Notes: generated from the letters alone by a model not told the origin. A DNA stretch of 54,978 nt from Negativicutes bacterium (GCA_031292035.1 JARLHX010000253.1:1-54978), one strand, 5' to 3'. Positions 27,452 to 35,800 are shown, counted from the stretch's first letter. Translations and numbers: made by a program.

Positions 27452-28399
27452 CTAGGATCCGAAAAAAGCAGGAGGGAGGCCGCTATTTTGTTGTTTGGAT
27501 TCATACTCCACTTTTGCCGGATCGGCAAAATGGGCCGCAAAGTAAGCGATGACAAATGCTTTAAACCCTTGGGCGGTTTTTGATAAATATCTGCTTTTTA
27601 AGAGGGACAGGCTTATGGTACGGCTGCATTCCGGCTCTTCGATGCGGAGAAAGACGGCAGCATTGCGGTATAGGGCAGAGGAAGACTTGGAAATAAATTT
27701 GACGCCGCACCCCGCCTGCAGGAGCTCATAAGCCAACGGCGGATCGCCTTCGAAGATGACTTTGGGGGTAAAGCCCGCCTGGCGGCAAATGTTGTTGACG
27801 ATTTCCTGAAAACAATAGTTTTTGGTGAGAAAAATGAAGGAATCGTCCGCTAACTCGGTCAGCTTGACGCTGCCCCGGTCGGCGTAGCGGTGATTGGGCG
27901 GCACGCACAGCAGGATCGGGTCTTCCACCAGGGGAATGCACTCTATTTCCGGTCCTTCGACAGGCATCGAGGTGATGCAGAAGTCAATTTCACCGGCTTT
28001 CAAATGGTGTTGTATTTCATGCATTGCCGCTACGAACTGGCGAAATTTGGTCTCGGGGTGATCGAGCAAGAATTCTTTGAGCAGTCCCAGCAAAAAGCGA
28101 GAGTTGGTCACCGCCAGCGAAATATGATGATCGTTGCCGGTACTCAGTTCTTTGATCTTGCTTTTGGCATTATTCAGTTCCATAAATATTTGATTGACAT
28201 GGTGGAGAAAAACTTTTCCGGAAGCGTTGAGCTCGATGTTGCGGCCTTCACGGTTAAACAGCGAACAGCCGAGTTCTTTTTCGATCCGGGAAATCAGGGT
28301 GCTCAGCGCCGGTTGGGCAATATGGAGCTCTTTGGCCGCCTGAGTCATATGTTCATATCGGGCCACTGTCTGAAAGTATTTCAGTTGCAGGAGATCCAC
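27452..28399 (-). CDS. LysR-family transcriptional regulator
   Basis: The 315-residue protein has the standard LysR plan. A winged helix-turn-helix occupies residues 1-60 (MDLLQLKYFQTVARYEHMTQ, then PALSTLISRIEKELG), followed by a linker helix and a substrate-binding-like effector domain. The GTG at 28399 follows GAGGAGGGC. It is transcribed away from the CoA-transferase cluster across a 203-bp gap that holds a perfect 16-bp palindrome, the classic arrangement for a LysR activator of the neighbouring catabolic operon. The inducer would be the acid degraded by that cluster or its CoA ester. Confidence 0.92.
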   Translation of the reverse strand: MDLLQLKYFQTVARYEHMTQAAKELHIAQPALSTLISRIEKELGCSLFNREGRNIELNASGKVFLHHVNQIFMELNNAKSKIKELSTGNDHHISLAVTNSRFLLGLLKEFLLDHPETKFRQFVAAMHEIQHHLKAGEIDFCITSMPVEGPEIECIPLVEDPILLCVPPNHRYADRGSVKLTELADDSFIFLTKNYCFQEIVNNICRQAGFTPKVIFEGDPPLAYELLQAGCGVKFISKSSSALYRNAAVFLRIEEPECSRTISLSLLKSRYLSKTAQGFKAFVIAYFAAHFADPAKVEYESKQQNSGLPPAFFGS

Positions 28400-28431
28400 G
28401 CCAAGCCCTCCTCGGCTGTAATCATAAGAGT

Positions 28432-28447
28432 ATCAATATATATTGAT
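28432..28447. promoter_or_regulatory. Perfect palindrome, probable LysR operator
   Basis: ATCAATATATATTGAT is a perfect 16-bp palindrome 33 bp before the LysR start and about 155 bp before the CoA-transferase start. Its A/T arms fit the T-N11-A type of LysR sites. A second AT-rich stretch (TAATTATATATTGG) follows at 28451. Confidence 0.6.
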
Positions 28448-28602
28448 TACTAATTATATATTGGACGACAGCTAAACTCAAGGGTATTATGGAGGCGACG
28501 GTCGCTCTCTGCGCACCCGTTCAAAACCAAGAAAGAACTCTTTGGCGGAATAACTGAAAATTCTGGCATCGAAGAGCGAAATCGACAATGGGGGGTTTAT
28601 CA

Positions 28603-29787
28603 GTGAAAAATGGCAAAGCAGCGTTGCAAGGAATTCGCGTTCTGGATCTGACTCAGTTTTTGGCAGGTCCCTTTTGCACCATGATACTGGGGGATTTGGG
28701 AGCTGACATCATCAAAATTGAAAAACCGGGTACCGGGGACCCTGCCAGGGAGACGGCCATCAACATCAACGGCCAGAGTGTCTATTTTATGGGTCTGAAC
28801 AACAGTAAACGCAGCATGATCATGGATTTGAAGAATCCTCGCTATCAGCAGCTGTTTTTGAAACTGGCGGCAAAGGCTGATATTGTGGTTGAAAATTTTG
28901 CCCCTGGTACGATGGAGAAACTGGGACTGACTTATGAAGATGTCAAAAAGGTTAACCCCAAAATCATTTATACCTCAGTGTCGGGATTTGGCCAAACCGG
29001 GCCTTACCACGAACGGGGCGCGCTGGATATGATCATCCAGGCTATGTCCGGTTTTATGAGCGTTACCGGCGAGAAGGGCGGGCGGCCCCTCAAAGCCGGG
29101 CCGTCGATCGCTGATATCATTTCCGGTCTTTATGCCGCCATCGGTACCCTGGCCGCCCTCCATCACCGCGATGCGACAGGCGAGGGGCAACAGGTGGATG
29201 TGGCTATGCTGGATTCGATGTTTAGCATTCTGGCAAATCCGGTGGGAAATTATCTTGCAACCGGAAAGGTTCCCAAACCGGCTGGTAACCGGCACCAGAT
29301 ATCGGCGCCTTTCCAGCCCTTTGAGACCACTGACGGCGAGATCATCATCGCCGCGTCGACCAACAGGGCATTTTTGGATGTCTGTGAAGCCTTGGGGCGG
29401 AACGATCTGGGACAGGATCCCCGTTACGCCAACCGCAAGGGCAGGATCGATAACGTGGACGAACTGGCTGATGAGATTACTAAAACAACTAAAACCAAAA
29501 CGACGGCCGAACTGGCCCGTGATTGTGAAAATGCCAATGTGCCTTTTGCTACGGTGAATACCATTGATAAAATCGTTCAGGACCCCCAGATTGCGGCCCG
29601 TCAGATGCTGTTGAATATGGAGCATCCGGTGGCCGGCAATGTCAAAGTGATCGGTTCGCCACTAAAAATGAGCGAAACTCCGGCCCTCAAGCGCCGGGTC
29701 GCCCCGACCCTGGGGCAGCATACCCAGGAAGTGCTTGGTGAATGGCTGGGGATGAGCGAGGCGGACGTCAAGGCACTTGACGAGTAA
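28603..29787 (+). CDS. Class III (CaiB/BaiF) CoA-transferase
   Basis: Family enzymes move CoA between carboxylic acids (oxalate, carnitine, succinate/itaconate, benzylsuccinate and others). The 394-residue length is normal. It starts with LQGIRVLDLTQFLAGPFC, has the adenine-binding region KIEKPGTGDPAR, and the catalytic aspartate in GALDMIIQAMSG near residue 141, the position that forms the acyl-Asp anhydride. The GTG at 28603 is chosen because GGGGGG lies seven bases upstream; ATG 28588 is an in-frame alternative. It is first in the LysR-flanked cluster, 44 bp before the carboxyltransferase gene, so it probably activates the imported acid to a CoA ester for decarboxylation. Confidence 0.9.
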   Translation: MKNGKAALQGIRVLDLTQFLAGPFCTMILGDLGADIIKIEKPGTGDPARETAININGQSVYFMGLNNSKRSMIMDLKNPRYQQLFLKLAAKADIVVENFAPGTMEKLGLTYEDVKKVNPKIIYTSVSGFGQTGPYHERGALDMIIQAMSGFMSVTGEKGGRPLKAGPSIADIISGLYAAIGTLAALHHRDATGEGQQVDVAMLDSMFSILANPVGNYLATGKVPKPAGNRHQISAPFQPFETTDGEIIIAASTNRAFLDVCEALGRNDLGQDPRYANRKGRIDNVDELADEITKTTKTKTTAELARDCENANVPFATVNTIDKIVQDPQIAARQMLLNMEHPVAGNVKVIGSPLKMSETPALKRRVAPTLGQHTQEVLGEWLGMSEADVKALDE

Positions 29788-29831
29788 AGCGGGAATTTCG
29801 GATGGTGGCATAGAAGCAAGGAGGGTCAAAA

Positions 29832-31370
29832 GTGGGCGAAAAGCTGGCTAAATTTTTAGCGGAAAAAAGCAAGATCGAACTGGGCGGCGGCGTCGAAAAG
29901 ATTAAAAAGCAGCATGAGAGCGGCAAGCTGACAGCCAGAGAGCGGCTGGATCTGCTTTTTGATGACGACACATTTTCAGAATACGGCCTGTTCGTTAAAC
30001 ATCGTTGTCACAACTTTGGTATGGAAAAGGTAGATGTTCCCGCTGAGGCGATTGTGACCGGGTTCGGAAAAATTAATGGCCGCGGGGCTTTTGCCTATGC
30101 TCATGATTTCACCGTGATGGGCGGTGCCGCCGGCGAAATGCAGTGTAAGAAGATCGGGCGTATTCTCGAGGCGGCTCTAGAAGCGAAGGTTCCCTTTGTG
30201 GGATTAAATGACTCCGGCGGGGCGCGGATCCAGGAAGGCGTCCACAGCAGCTATGGCGACGTCTTTTATCATAATGTTCAGGCGTCGGGAGTCATTCCGC
30301 AGATTTCGGCCATTATGGGTCCCTGCGCCGGAGGGGCAACCTATTCGCCGGCCCTTACCGACTTTACGATTGCAGTGGATAAAGTCAGCCGCATGTTTAT
30401 CACCGGTCCGGAAGTAATCAAAGCTGTGGTCGGCGAGGAAGTGACCCCGGAGCATTTGGGAGGGGCCATGACCCACAACTCCGTATCAGGCGTGGCTCAT
30501 CTGCTGGCAGTCGACGACTATGATTGCATCAACCAGGTCAAGCGACTGCTTAGCTTTCTGCCGGACAACTGTTATGAAAAGCCGCCGCAGGTCGAGACAG
30601 GCGATGACCCCCGGCGCAGGGTGGAGGAGTTCAATGATTTTATTCCGGCCGACCCCAGGACTCCTTATGATGTAAAAGCGATGATCGCCCATCTGGTCGA
30701 TAATGGCGACTTTTTCGAAACTCAGCCCTATTATGCGCCGAATATTGTAATCGGCTTTGCCCGGATGAACGGCGTTTCGGTGGGGATTGTGGCCAATCAG
30801 CCGCTTTATATGGCTGGCTGCCTCGACATCAACGCCTCCGACAAGGCGGCGCGCTTTATCCGGACCTGCGACGCCTACAACGTGCCGCTGATTTCGCTTG
30901 TCGATGTTCCGGGATATCTCCCCGGTTCGCAGCAGGAACACGGCGGTATCATCCGGCACGGCGCTAAAATGCTTTACGCCTGGGCCGAAGCGACGGTGCC
31001 TAAGATCACCGTGGCAACTGGCAAGGTTTACGGCGGCGCGGTCAACGCCATGTGTTCCCGCGAGATGCGGGCTGACCTGATTTTAGCCTGGCCGACAGCC
31101 AATCGGGCTGTCATGGGTGCCGAAGGCGGAGTCAATATCATTTTTCGCAAGGAAATTAAGGCTGCCGAAGATCCGGAAGCAACCAGGAAAAAGCTGATCC
31201 AGTGGTATGAGGAGGAAATCCTGACTCCTTATCCGGCTGCCGGCAATGGGAAATTTGACGAGATCATCGAGCCGGCCTTGACAAGGCAGAAGATTATCGC
31301 CTGTCTGGAAATTATGAAGAACAAGCAATCCAATCGTATTCCGCGGCGGCACGGCAATATACCCCTGTAA
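29832..31370 (+). CDS. Biotin-type carboxyltransferase (methylmalonyl/malonyl/glutaconyl-CoA decarboxylase alpha-like)
   Basis: The 512-residue protein has both crotonase-like halves of the carboxyltransferase family: an N-half with GGARIQEGV and GPCAGGATYSPALTDF (oxyanion-hole glycines) and a C-half with DVPGYLPGSQQEHGGIIRHG and TGKVYGGAVNAM. Such subunits move a carboxyl group between an acyl-CoA and biotin in propionyl-CoA carboxylase or in sodium-pumping decarboxylases. AGGAGG precedes the GTG start. No biotin carrier, biotin carboxylase or membrane decarboxylase subunit is encoded nearby, so it must borrow these or work in an unusual way. Following a CoA-transferase, decarboxylation of a dicarboxyl-CoA is most likely. 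Confidence 0.88.
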   Translation: MGEKLAKFLAEKSKIELGGGVEKIKKQHESGKLTARERLDLLFDDDTFSEYGLFVKHRCHNFGMEKVDVPAEAIVTGFGKINGRGAFAYAHDFTVMGGAAGEMQCKKIGRILEAALEAKVPFVGLNDSGGARIQEGVHSSYGDVFYHNVQASGVIPQISAIMGPCAGGATYSPALTDFTIAVDKVSRMFITGPEVIKAVVGEEVTPEHLGGAMTHNSVSGVAHLLAVDDYDCINQVKRLLSFLPDNCYEKPPQVETGDDPRRRVEEFNDFIPADPRTPYDVKAMIAHLVDNGDFFETQPYYAPNIVIGFARMNGVSVGIVANQPLYMAGCLDINASDKAARFIRTCDAYNVPLISLVDVPGYLPGSQQEHGGIIRHGAKMLYAWAEATVPKITVATGKVYGGAVNAMCSREMRADLILAWPTANRAVMGAEGGVNIIFRKEIKAAEDPEATRKKLIQWYEEEILTPYPAAGNGKFDEIIEPALTRQKIIACLEIMKNKQSNRIPRRHGNIPL

Positions 31371-31415
31371 AAATGAGCCAGGTAGGTCCGAATATAAAAG
31401 TGGAGGAGTGTTCTT

Positions 31416-32321
31416 ATGTGTCCAGGAAATAGCGAAGAACTGCGATCCAGAGGAATGGACAGCTCGGTTGATGACATTGTTGCTGATTTGCTGCAGGGTG
31501 CGATCGAGATGCATGTGCACGGCTCCCCGGATATCGTCACCCGCAAAGCCAGCGATATTGGCATTTTGCGGGGGGCCAAGGCGGCGGGGATGGCCGGGGT
31601 TATGCTGAAAAGTCATGTGATGCCAACCACAGCTAGGGCGATATTGGCCCAGGAGGCGGTGGAGGGTGTGCAGGCCTTCGGCGGAATTGTGTTGAATCAA
31701 CCGATGGGCGGGCTTAATCCTCTCGCGGTGGAGACTGAACTGGCTATGGGGGCAAAGGCTGTTTGGCTTCCTACCCAGTCGGCGGTCAATGATATCAAAT
31801 TTCACAATCGCGTATCGCTTGGCACCGTGCCGCTGTTTGATGATAACGGTAAATTTTTGCCGGCACTACATGAGATCATGGAACTGGTTGCCCAAAAGGA
31901 CGTCGTTTTGGGTACAGGCCATATTTCGTCGCAAGAGAGTGAAAAGATTGTGGCGCTGGCCAAGGAAAAAGGAGTCAAGAAAATCGTCATAACCCATCCT
32001 GAGGCTCCGCGGATTGCCATGCCTCCCCAGGTGCAAAAAGAGTTGGCCCGGCAGGGGGCAATTTTCGAGTGGGTAGGTTTTAATATGACTACCCTGACCG
32101 GCGGTAGAGGGAAAGTGCCGCCAGAGGTATACGCCAGCTATATCATGGGGATTGGGGCGGAATCTTGTATCATGGCGACAGATTTCGGTCAGGCCAACAA
32201 TGATGAGCCGGCTGTCGGCCTTGGCAACTTTATCAGAGTCATGCTGGAGCACGGCGTGTCTCCGGCGGAGATCAGGATGATGGTCCAGACTAACCCGCGA
32301 AAAATGCTGGGCCTGTCCTAA
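31416..32321 (+). CDS. DUF6282-like amidohydrolase-fold protein
   Basis: This 301-residue protein looks like a metal-dependent TIM-barrel hydrolase. An HxH motif on the first strand (HVHGSPD near residue 34), further histidines in LKSHVMPT, GTGHISSQE near 166 and THPEAPR near 193, and a late aspartate in MATDFGQ near 252 match the metal ligands of the amidohydrolase superfamily. I assign it to the DUF6282 type by overall pattern; no reaction is established. TGGAGGAG precedes the ATG. It sits between the carboxyltransferase and the transporters, so it may open a lactone, imide or ester to give the acid that is then CoA-activated. Confidence 0.75.
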   Translation: MCPGNSEELRSRGMDSSVDDIVADLLQGAIEMHVHGSPDIVTRKASDIGILRGAKAAGMAGVMLKSHVMPTTARAILAQEAVEGVQAFGGIVLNQPMGGLNPLAVETELAMGAKAVWLPTQSAVNDIKFHNRVSLGTVPLFDDNGKFLPALHEIMELVAQKDVVLGTGHISSQESEKIVALAKEKGVKKIVITHPEAPRIAMPPQVQKELARQGAIFEWVGFNMTTLTGGRGKVPPEVYASYIMGIGAESCIMATDFGQANNDEPAVGLGNFIRVMLEHGVSPAEIRMMVQTNPRKMLGLS

Positions 32322-32490
32322 AAATGCATAGAAAATGAATAGGCCGGATATTGCAGCACCAGCCATACCAGCAGATACAACATAATTTCAGCAGTAGGAT
32401 GTCACCCTAGTTATGCCTGTCCGTCTTCATTTATCGTCGTCGAATCGTCTGATAGGAGCAAGCGTAGAAGAAAAGGCGAGAGAGGAATTA

Positions 32491-33900
32491 ATGATGATAC
32501 TGTCTGCAGGTCATATTGTAGGAATTGTAGTCACCCTTGCCCTGCTTACCGGGGTAGGGGTATATGCCGGACGCAAGGTGAAATCGGCAGCAGATTTTTC
32601 CACCAGCGGCCGCAAGGCCGGCTGGGGAGTGGTGGCCGGTACCATCATGGGGACACTGATCGGCGGTTCGTCGACCATCGGCACCGCCCAGTTGGCGTTT
32701 GAATTCGGATTTTCCGCCTGGTGGTTTACGCTGGGGGCGGGAATCGCGCTGGTTATCCTGGCACTGGGGATGGTTCGTCCCTGGTACGAAAGCTCGGCTG
32801 AGACCATCCCGCAGTTTCTGGTCAAAACTTATGGCAGCGGTGTCGGCCCCATCTCAACGGTGTTTACCACCGTCGGCATTCTGATCAACACTGTCGGCAA
32901 TGTTTTGTCTTTCGTAGCGGTGATGGTTGCGATGTTTCATATTGGGCCGGAAGTAGCTCTGGTCTTGGGAGTTTTCTTTGTCTTATCCTACGTCATTTTT
33001 GGCGGCGTATGGGGCGCGGGGCTGACCGGCATTCTGAAAGTCGGCTTGCTATACATCACTATGATTGCCTGCGGCCTTATGGCCTACATTTTTATGGATG
33101 GAGTCGCCGGTATGACAGCCGCCTTTCCGGCCTTTCCCTGGTTTTCGCTGTTTGGGCGCGGTGTGGCCAAAGACGCGGCAGCCGGTTTTTCCCTACTAGT
33201 CGGTTTGGTTTCTACCCAAATTTTTTTCCAGGCCATTATATCTGGGGCGAGTGTCGGCGCCTCCCGTAAAGGTGCTTTGGTTTCGGCGTTCATCACTCCT
33301 ACGGTGGGTCTGGGCGGCATTATGGTGGGATTGTTCATGCGGGCTCATTTTCCCGGCACACCATCGAGCGAAGTTCTGCCGGTATTTATTCTCAATTATC
33401 TGCCGCCGGTACTGGCTGGGGTGGCCCTGGCGACCCTGTTGATCACGCCGATCGCCAGTTGGGCGGGGCAGACCCTTGGCATATCGACAATGTTTACCCG
33501 CGATATTTACCAAAAATTTTTCCGGCCACTGGCGACAGGAAAAGAGCGCCTGTTGGTCCAACGAGTATTGATTGTCGTTATTTGTGTGGCACCGGCGCTG
33601 GTTGCCAACGGCAATTTTGGTTCACTTATTTTGGGCTGGGGATTTTTGTCGATGGGATTGCGGGGCTGTACTGTCATGTTCCCTCTGATCGGGGCCATGT
33701 TCTTCCCGCGGTTCGTCACTCCGGCCGCCGGAGTTGCCGCTACTTTGCTTGGCCCGCTGGCCAATTTTATGTGGTACCTGGCATATCCTAAAGGCATGGA
33801 TCCGCTCTATCCGGGATTGGCGGTCAGTCTGGGCACTTTGATTCTGGTCAGTCTGATTACCAAACGCAAGACTCAGGAACCGTCAATTGCCGATAAATAA
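32491..33900 (+). CDS. Sodium:solute symporter family (SSS) transporter
   Basis: The 469-residue protein has about 13 hydrophobic helices. It opens with a periplasm-facing first helix and the family segment ADFSTSGRKAGWGVVAGTIM followed by GGSSTIGTAQLAF, as in SSS/SLC5 carriers. The core IFFQAIISGASVGASRKGAL and TPIASWAGQTLGISTMFTRD is also typical. Such carriers import acids, sugars or amino acids with sodium. The ATG at 32491 follows AGAGG at five bases; an upstream in-frame ATG at 32413 has no good site. It lies in the LysR cluster between the DUF6282-like gene and the DASS gene, 29 bp before the latter, and probably brings in the cluster's substrate. Confidence 0.85.
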   Translation: MMILSAGHIVGIVVTLALLTGVGVYAGRKVKSAADFSTSGRKAGWGVVAGTIMGTLIGGSSTIGTAQLAFEFGFSAWWFTLGAGIALVILALGMVRPWYESSAETIPQFLVKTYGSGVGPISTVFTTVGILINTVGNVLSFVAVMVAMFHIGPEVALVLGVFFVLSYVIFGGVWGAGLTGILKVGLLYITMIACGLMAYIFMDGVAGMTAAFPAFPWFSLFGRGVAKDAAAGFSLLVGLVSTQIFFQAIISGASVGASRKGALVSAFITPTVGLGGIMVGLFMRAHFPGTPSSEVLPVFILNYLPPVLAGVALATLLITPIASWAGQTLGISTMFTRDIYQKFFRPLATGKERLLVQRVLIVVICVAPALVANGNFGSLILGWGFLSMGLRGCTVMFPLIGAMFFPRFVTPAAGVAATLLGPLANFMWYLAYPKGMDPLYPGLAVSLGTLILVSLITKRKTQEPSIADK

Positions 33901-33929
33901 AACGACAAAGGCAACAAGGGAGGAACAAA

Positions 33930-35438
33930 ATGCCCGGAGTCAAACAAGGTAAGAAAAAATACTGGGGTTTTACATCGACTCAGCTCGCCGGATTGGCAGC
34001 AGCTGTCTCGATCTGGCTTATTATGCACTATATTGTCCCTGTCCCCAAAGAATTGTCGCAGCCGGCCTGGTCGGCGATCGCCGTCATGCTGATGATGCTG
34101 GCCATCTGGCTGACTGACGCCTTGTCAGCCGGTACATCGGGTTTTTTGGTGGTGGTCTTGTTGGTGCTCACCAAAGCGGGGGCTTGGGGCAAAGCAACTT
34201 CGCCATCCGACCTGATCGGCAACGCCTTGAGCGGTTTCGCTCAGGCTGAGACATGGCTGATTGCGGCAGCTTTTCTGCTGGGGATCGCGCTGGTGGAGTC
34301 CGGCCTTGGTCGCCGCATAACCTATGGCATCATGTCCATGGAGTTTATCGGTAAATCCTTTTCCCGGATTATTCTCGGCTTCAGTCTTGCCTCCGGCGTT
34401 CTCGGGCCATTTGTGCCCTCTTCTACAGCAAAGACCGGGATCTTTATCCCGCTGGCCCAGGGGGTACTTAATACCCTGGGAATCAAGCCGTATGCCGAAA
34501 CCGGCAAACACAGCAATAACGCTTCGGCGCTGATTATTAATACCGCCTGGATGGGCAATACCGCGGCGACGGCTTTTGCCACCGGGTCGGCAGGGGTGGT
34601 GAGCGGACTCGGCATTCTGTCGTCGGTGAGCAAGGTGTCGGTGCCGTGGATCGAATACGCCTATGCAATGTTTTTGCCGTCGCTGGTTCTCGTTTTTGGA
34701 GCTTGGTATTTGGTGATCAAAATGTTTCCGCCGGAAATCAGCGAGGTGCCGGGTGGCGTAGTGGAAGCGAAAAAACGCTACCAGGAACTTGGCCCGGTAA
34801 CAACAACCGAAAAGCGGGTCTGCGCTATTTTTGCCCTTACCCTGCTGCTTTGGATTTTTGAACGCCAGGTCGCACTGCACACTACTTTTACCGCCATGCT
34901 GGCCTGTTTTTGCCTGCTGGCTCCGGGGTTGGGGCTGGGAATGAAGGACAAGGATATCCTGAAGAAGATGAGCTGGGACGCCATCATTCTCTTTGGCGCC
35001 AGCATGTCGCTGGCCGGGGCGATCAGTAAAACCGGGGCGGCCGACTGGCTGGCCAAGGCGATATTCGGCGGAATCCAGATGCAAGGCTGGCCGCCGGTGA
35101 TGATTGCCGGTTTCTTTGTGGTCTTTATGTTTATTACTCATCTGGGCTTTGCCAGCGGCACGGCTCACAAGATGACCTTTATGCCGATTATCCTGGCCTT
35201 TTGCGGACCGCTGGGCATCAACCCGGTGTGGATCGGTATTCCGTTGGTCGCGGCGTCGAGTAATGCCTTCATGCTTCATACCATTACGCCATCCAACGTC
35301 ATTGCCTTCGGCACCGGTCATTTTCCCCTGAGCGATATGATCAAGTCGGGGGCGATCATGACGGTATTTGCCTCGATCGTGCTGACTTTATTCGCGGCCT
35401 ACTGGTTTCCGCTGGTCGGTATCCCGGTCTACAAGTAA
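33930..35438 (+). CDS. DASS/SLC13-family anion transporter
   Basis: The 502-residue membrane protein has the DASS layout, with duplicated hairpin signatures GPFVPSSTAKTGIFIPLAQG near residue 155 and SSNAFMLHTITPSNVIAFG near 445. These resemble the substrate- and sodium-binding SNT motifs of dicarboxylate carriers better than the paralogue at 9716. AGGGAGG lies before the ATG. It is the last gene of the LysR cluster and is followed by a strong terminator. Two unrelated carriers in tandem (SSS and DASS) suggest either substrate import plus product or precursor exchange, or two related substrates. Confidence 0.87.
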   Translation: MPGVKQGKKKYWGFTSTQLAGLAAAVSIWLIMHYIVPVPKELSQPAWSAIAVMLMMLAIWLTDALSAGTSGFLVVVLLVLTKAGAWGKATSPSDLIGNALSGFAQAETWLIAAAFLLGIALVESGLGRRITYGIMSMEFIGKSFSRIILGFSLASGVLGPFVPSSTAKTGIFIPLAQGVLNTLGIKPYAETGKHSNNASALIINTAWMGNTAATAFATGSAGVVSGLGILSSVSKVSVPWIEYAYAMFLPSLVLVFGAWYLVIKMFPPEISEVPGGVVEAKKRYQELGPVTTTEKRVCAIFALTLLLWIFERQVALHTTFTAMLACFCLLAPGLGLGMKDKDILKKMSWDAIILFGASMSLAGAISKTGAADWLAKAIFGGIQMQGWPPVMIAGFFVVFMFITHLGFASGTAHKMTFMPIILAFCGPLGINPVWIGIPLVAASSNAFMLHTITPSNVIAFGTGHFPLSDMIKSGAIMTVFASIVLTLFAAYWFPLVGIPVYK

Positions 35439-35468
35439 ATAGCCGGCCATTCCCGTTACGGGTACTGT

Positions 35469-35499
35469 AAAAGCAGGGGCAAAATGGCCCCTGCTTTTT
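35469..35499 (+). terminator. Rho-independent terminator of the CoA-transferase cluster
   Basis: AAAAGCAGGGGC (35469-35480) pairs perfectly with GCCCCTGCTTTT (35487-35498), a 12-bp stem with a 6-base loop and five Ts. Confidence 0.9.
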
Positions 35500-35516
35500 C
35501 GTGTGGCGGGTCTGGA

Positions 35517-35546
35517 TTGACACTTTTTGTCGGCCATTGGTATAAT
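35517..35546 (+). promoter_or_regulatory. Consensus sigma-70/SigA-type promoter of the xanthine dehydrogenase operon
   Basis: TTGACA (35517-35522) and TATAAT (35541-35546) are both perfect consensus hexamers, 18 bp apart. Transcription would begin around 35553, about 12 bases before the purine riboswitch. A promoter this strong fits control after initiation by the leader RNA. Confidence 0.9.
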
Positions 35547-35564
35547 AAATCGTTAAATGTATGT

Positions 35565-35630
35565 CTCGTATATTTTTGGGGATAAGGCCCGAAAGTTTCT
35601 ACAGGCAACCGTAAATTGCCCGGCTACGAG
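35565..35630 (+). ncRNA. Purine riboswitch aptamer, guanine/hypoxanthine class
   Basis: The full three-way junction is visible. P1 is CTCGTA (35565-35570) with TACGAG (35625-35630). P2 closes on the 7-base loop GATAAGG. The core strand GTTTCTAC follows. P3 is GGCAA/TTGCC around loop CCGTAAA. The two loops match the kissing loops of the class. The base just before P1's 3' strand is C (GGCTACGAG), the position whose C selects guanine-type ligands and U selects adenine. It leads a xanthine-dehydrogenase-type operon with a purine permease, so the ligand matches the pathway. Whether it turns expression on or off cannot be read with certainty. Confidence 0.93.
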
Positions 35631-35640
35631 TGAACGATAC

Positions 35641-35800
35641 CGCAGGTTTCCCACCGCAAGAAAAGGGTTGGCAGAATGATGCCGGCTGTGGCTCGGGACC
35701 GAGTGGTACCGGTGTGCAAAACACCGCTCCGAGGGGATAAACCCTGGCGGGGTTCGCTCATTCTGAAGCGAATCTTTCTGCCGGGCTTTATTTTTGTCTT
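35641..35800 (+). ncRNA. Second structured leader RNA, possible molybdenum-cofactor riboswitch or expression platform
   Basis: Between the purine aptamer and the first gene lie about 200 bases dense in complementary segments. These include AGGGTT/AACCCT, GGCA/TGCC, CTCGG/CCGAG, the hairpin CGGTGT-GCAAA-ACACCG (a GNRA-like GCAA loop) and TTCGCT/AGCGAA at 35753-35772. GGCAGAA near 35670 can pair either with TTCTG near 35761 or with TTTCTGCC near 35775, which precedes a TTTATTTTTG tract and so could switch a terminator. The genes downstream need molybdenum cofactor, so a Moco-type aptamer is a reasonable guess; I cannot confirm the family consensus by eye. It could be only the purine switch's expression platform, although it is long for that. 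Confidence 0.4.

Noticed and set aside
28564..28578. A sigma-54-like promoter (TGGCATCGAAGAGC) before the CoA-transferase gene.
   Set aside because: The GG and GC are only 9 bases apart and the TTGC element is missing. A LysR-type promoter is more likely here.
34125..35321. A 398-codon minus-strand open frame opposite the DASS transporter gene.
   Set aside because: Highly basic, His/Arg/Gln-rich composition typical of the antisense of a membrane protein gene; no ribosome site or motif.
35668..35768. A tRNA-like (possibly selenocysteine tRNA) fold downstream of the purine riboswitch, with a CAGAATGA/TCATTCTG stem and a 7-base hairpin loop.
   Set aside because: The hairpin loop TGCAAAA has G where tRNAs require U33, there is no pairing T-arm around the GTTCG-like bases, and no UCA anticodon. 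It fits leader-RNA folding better.
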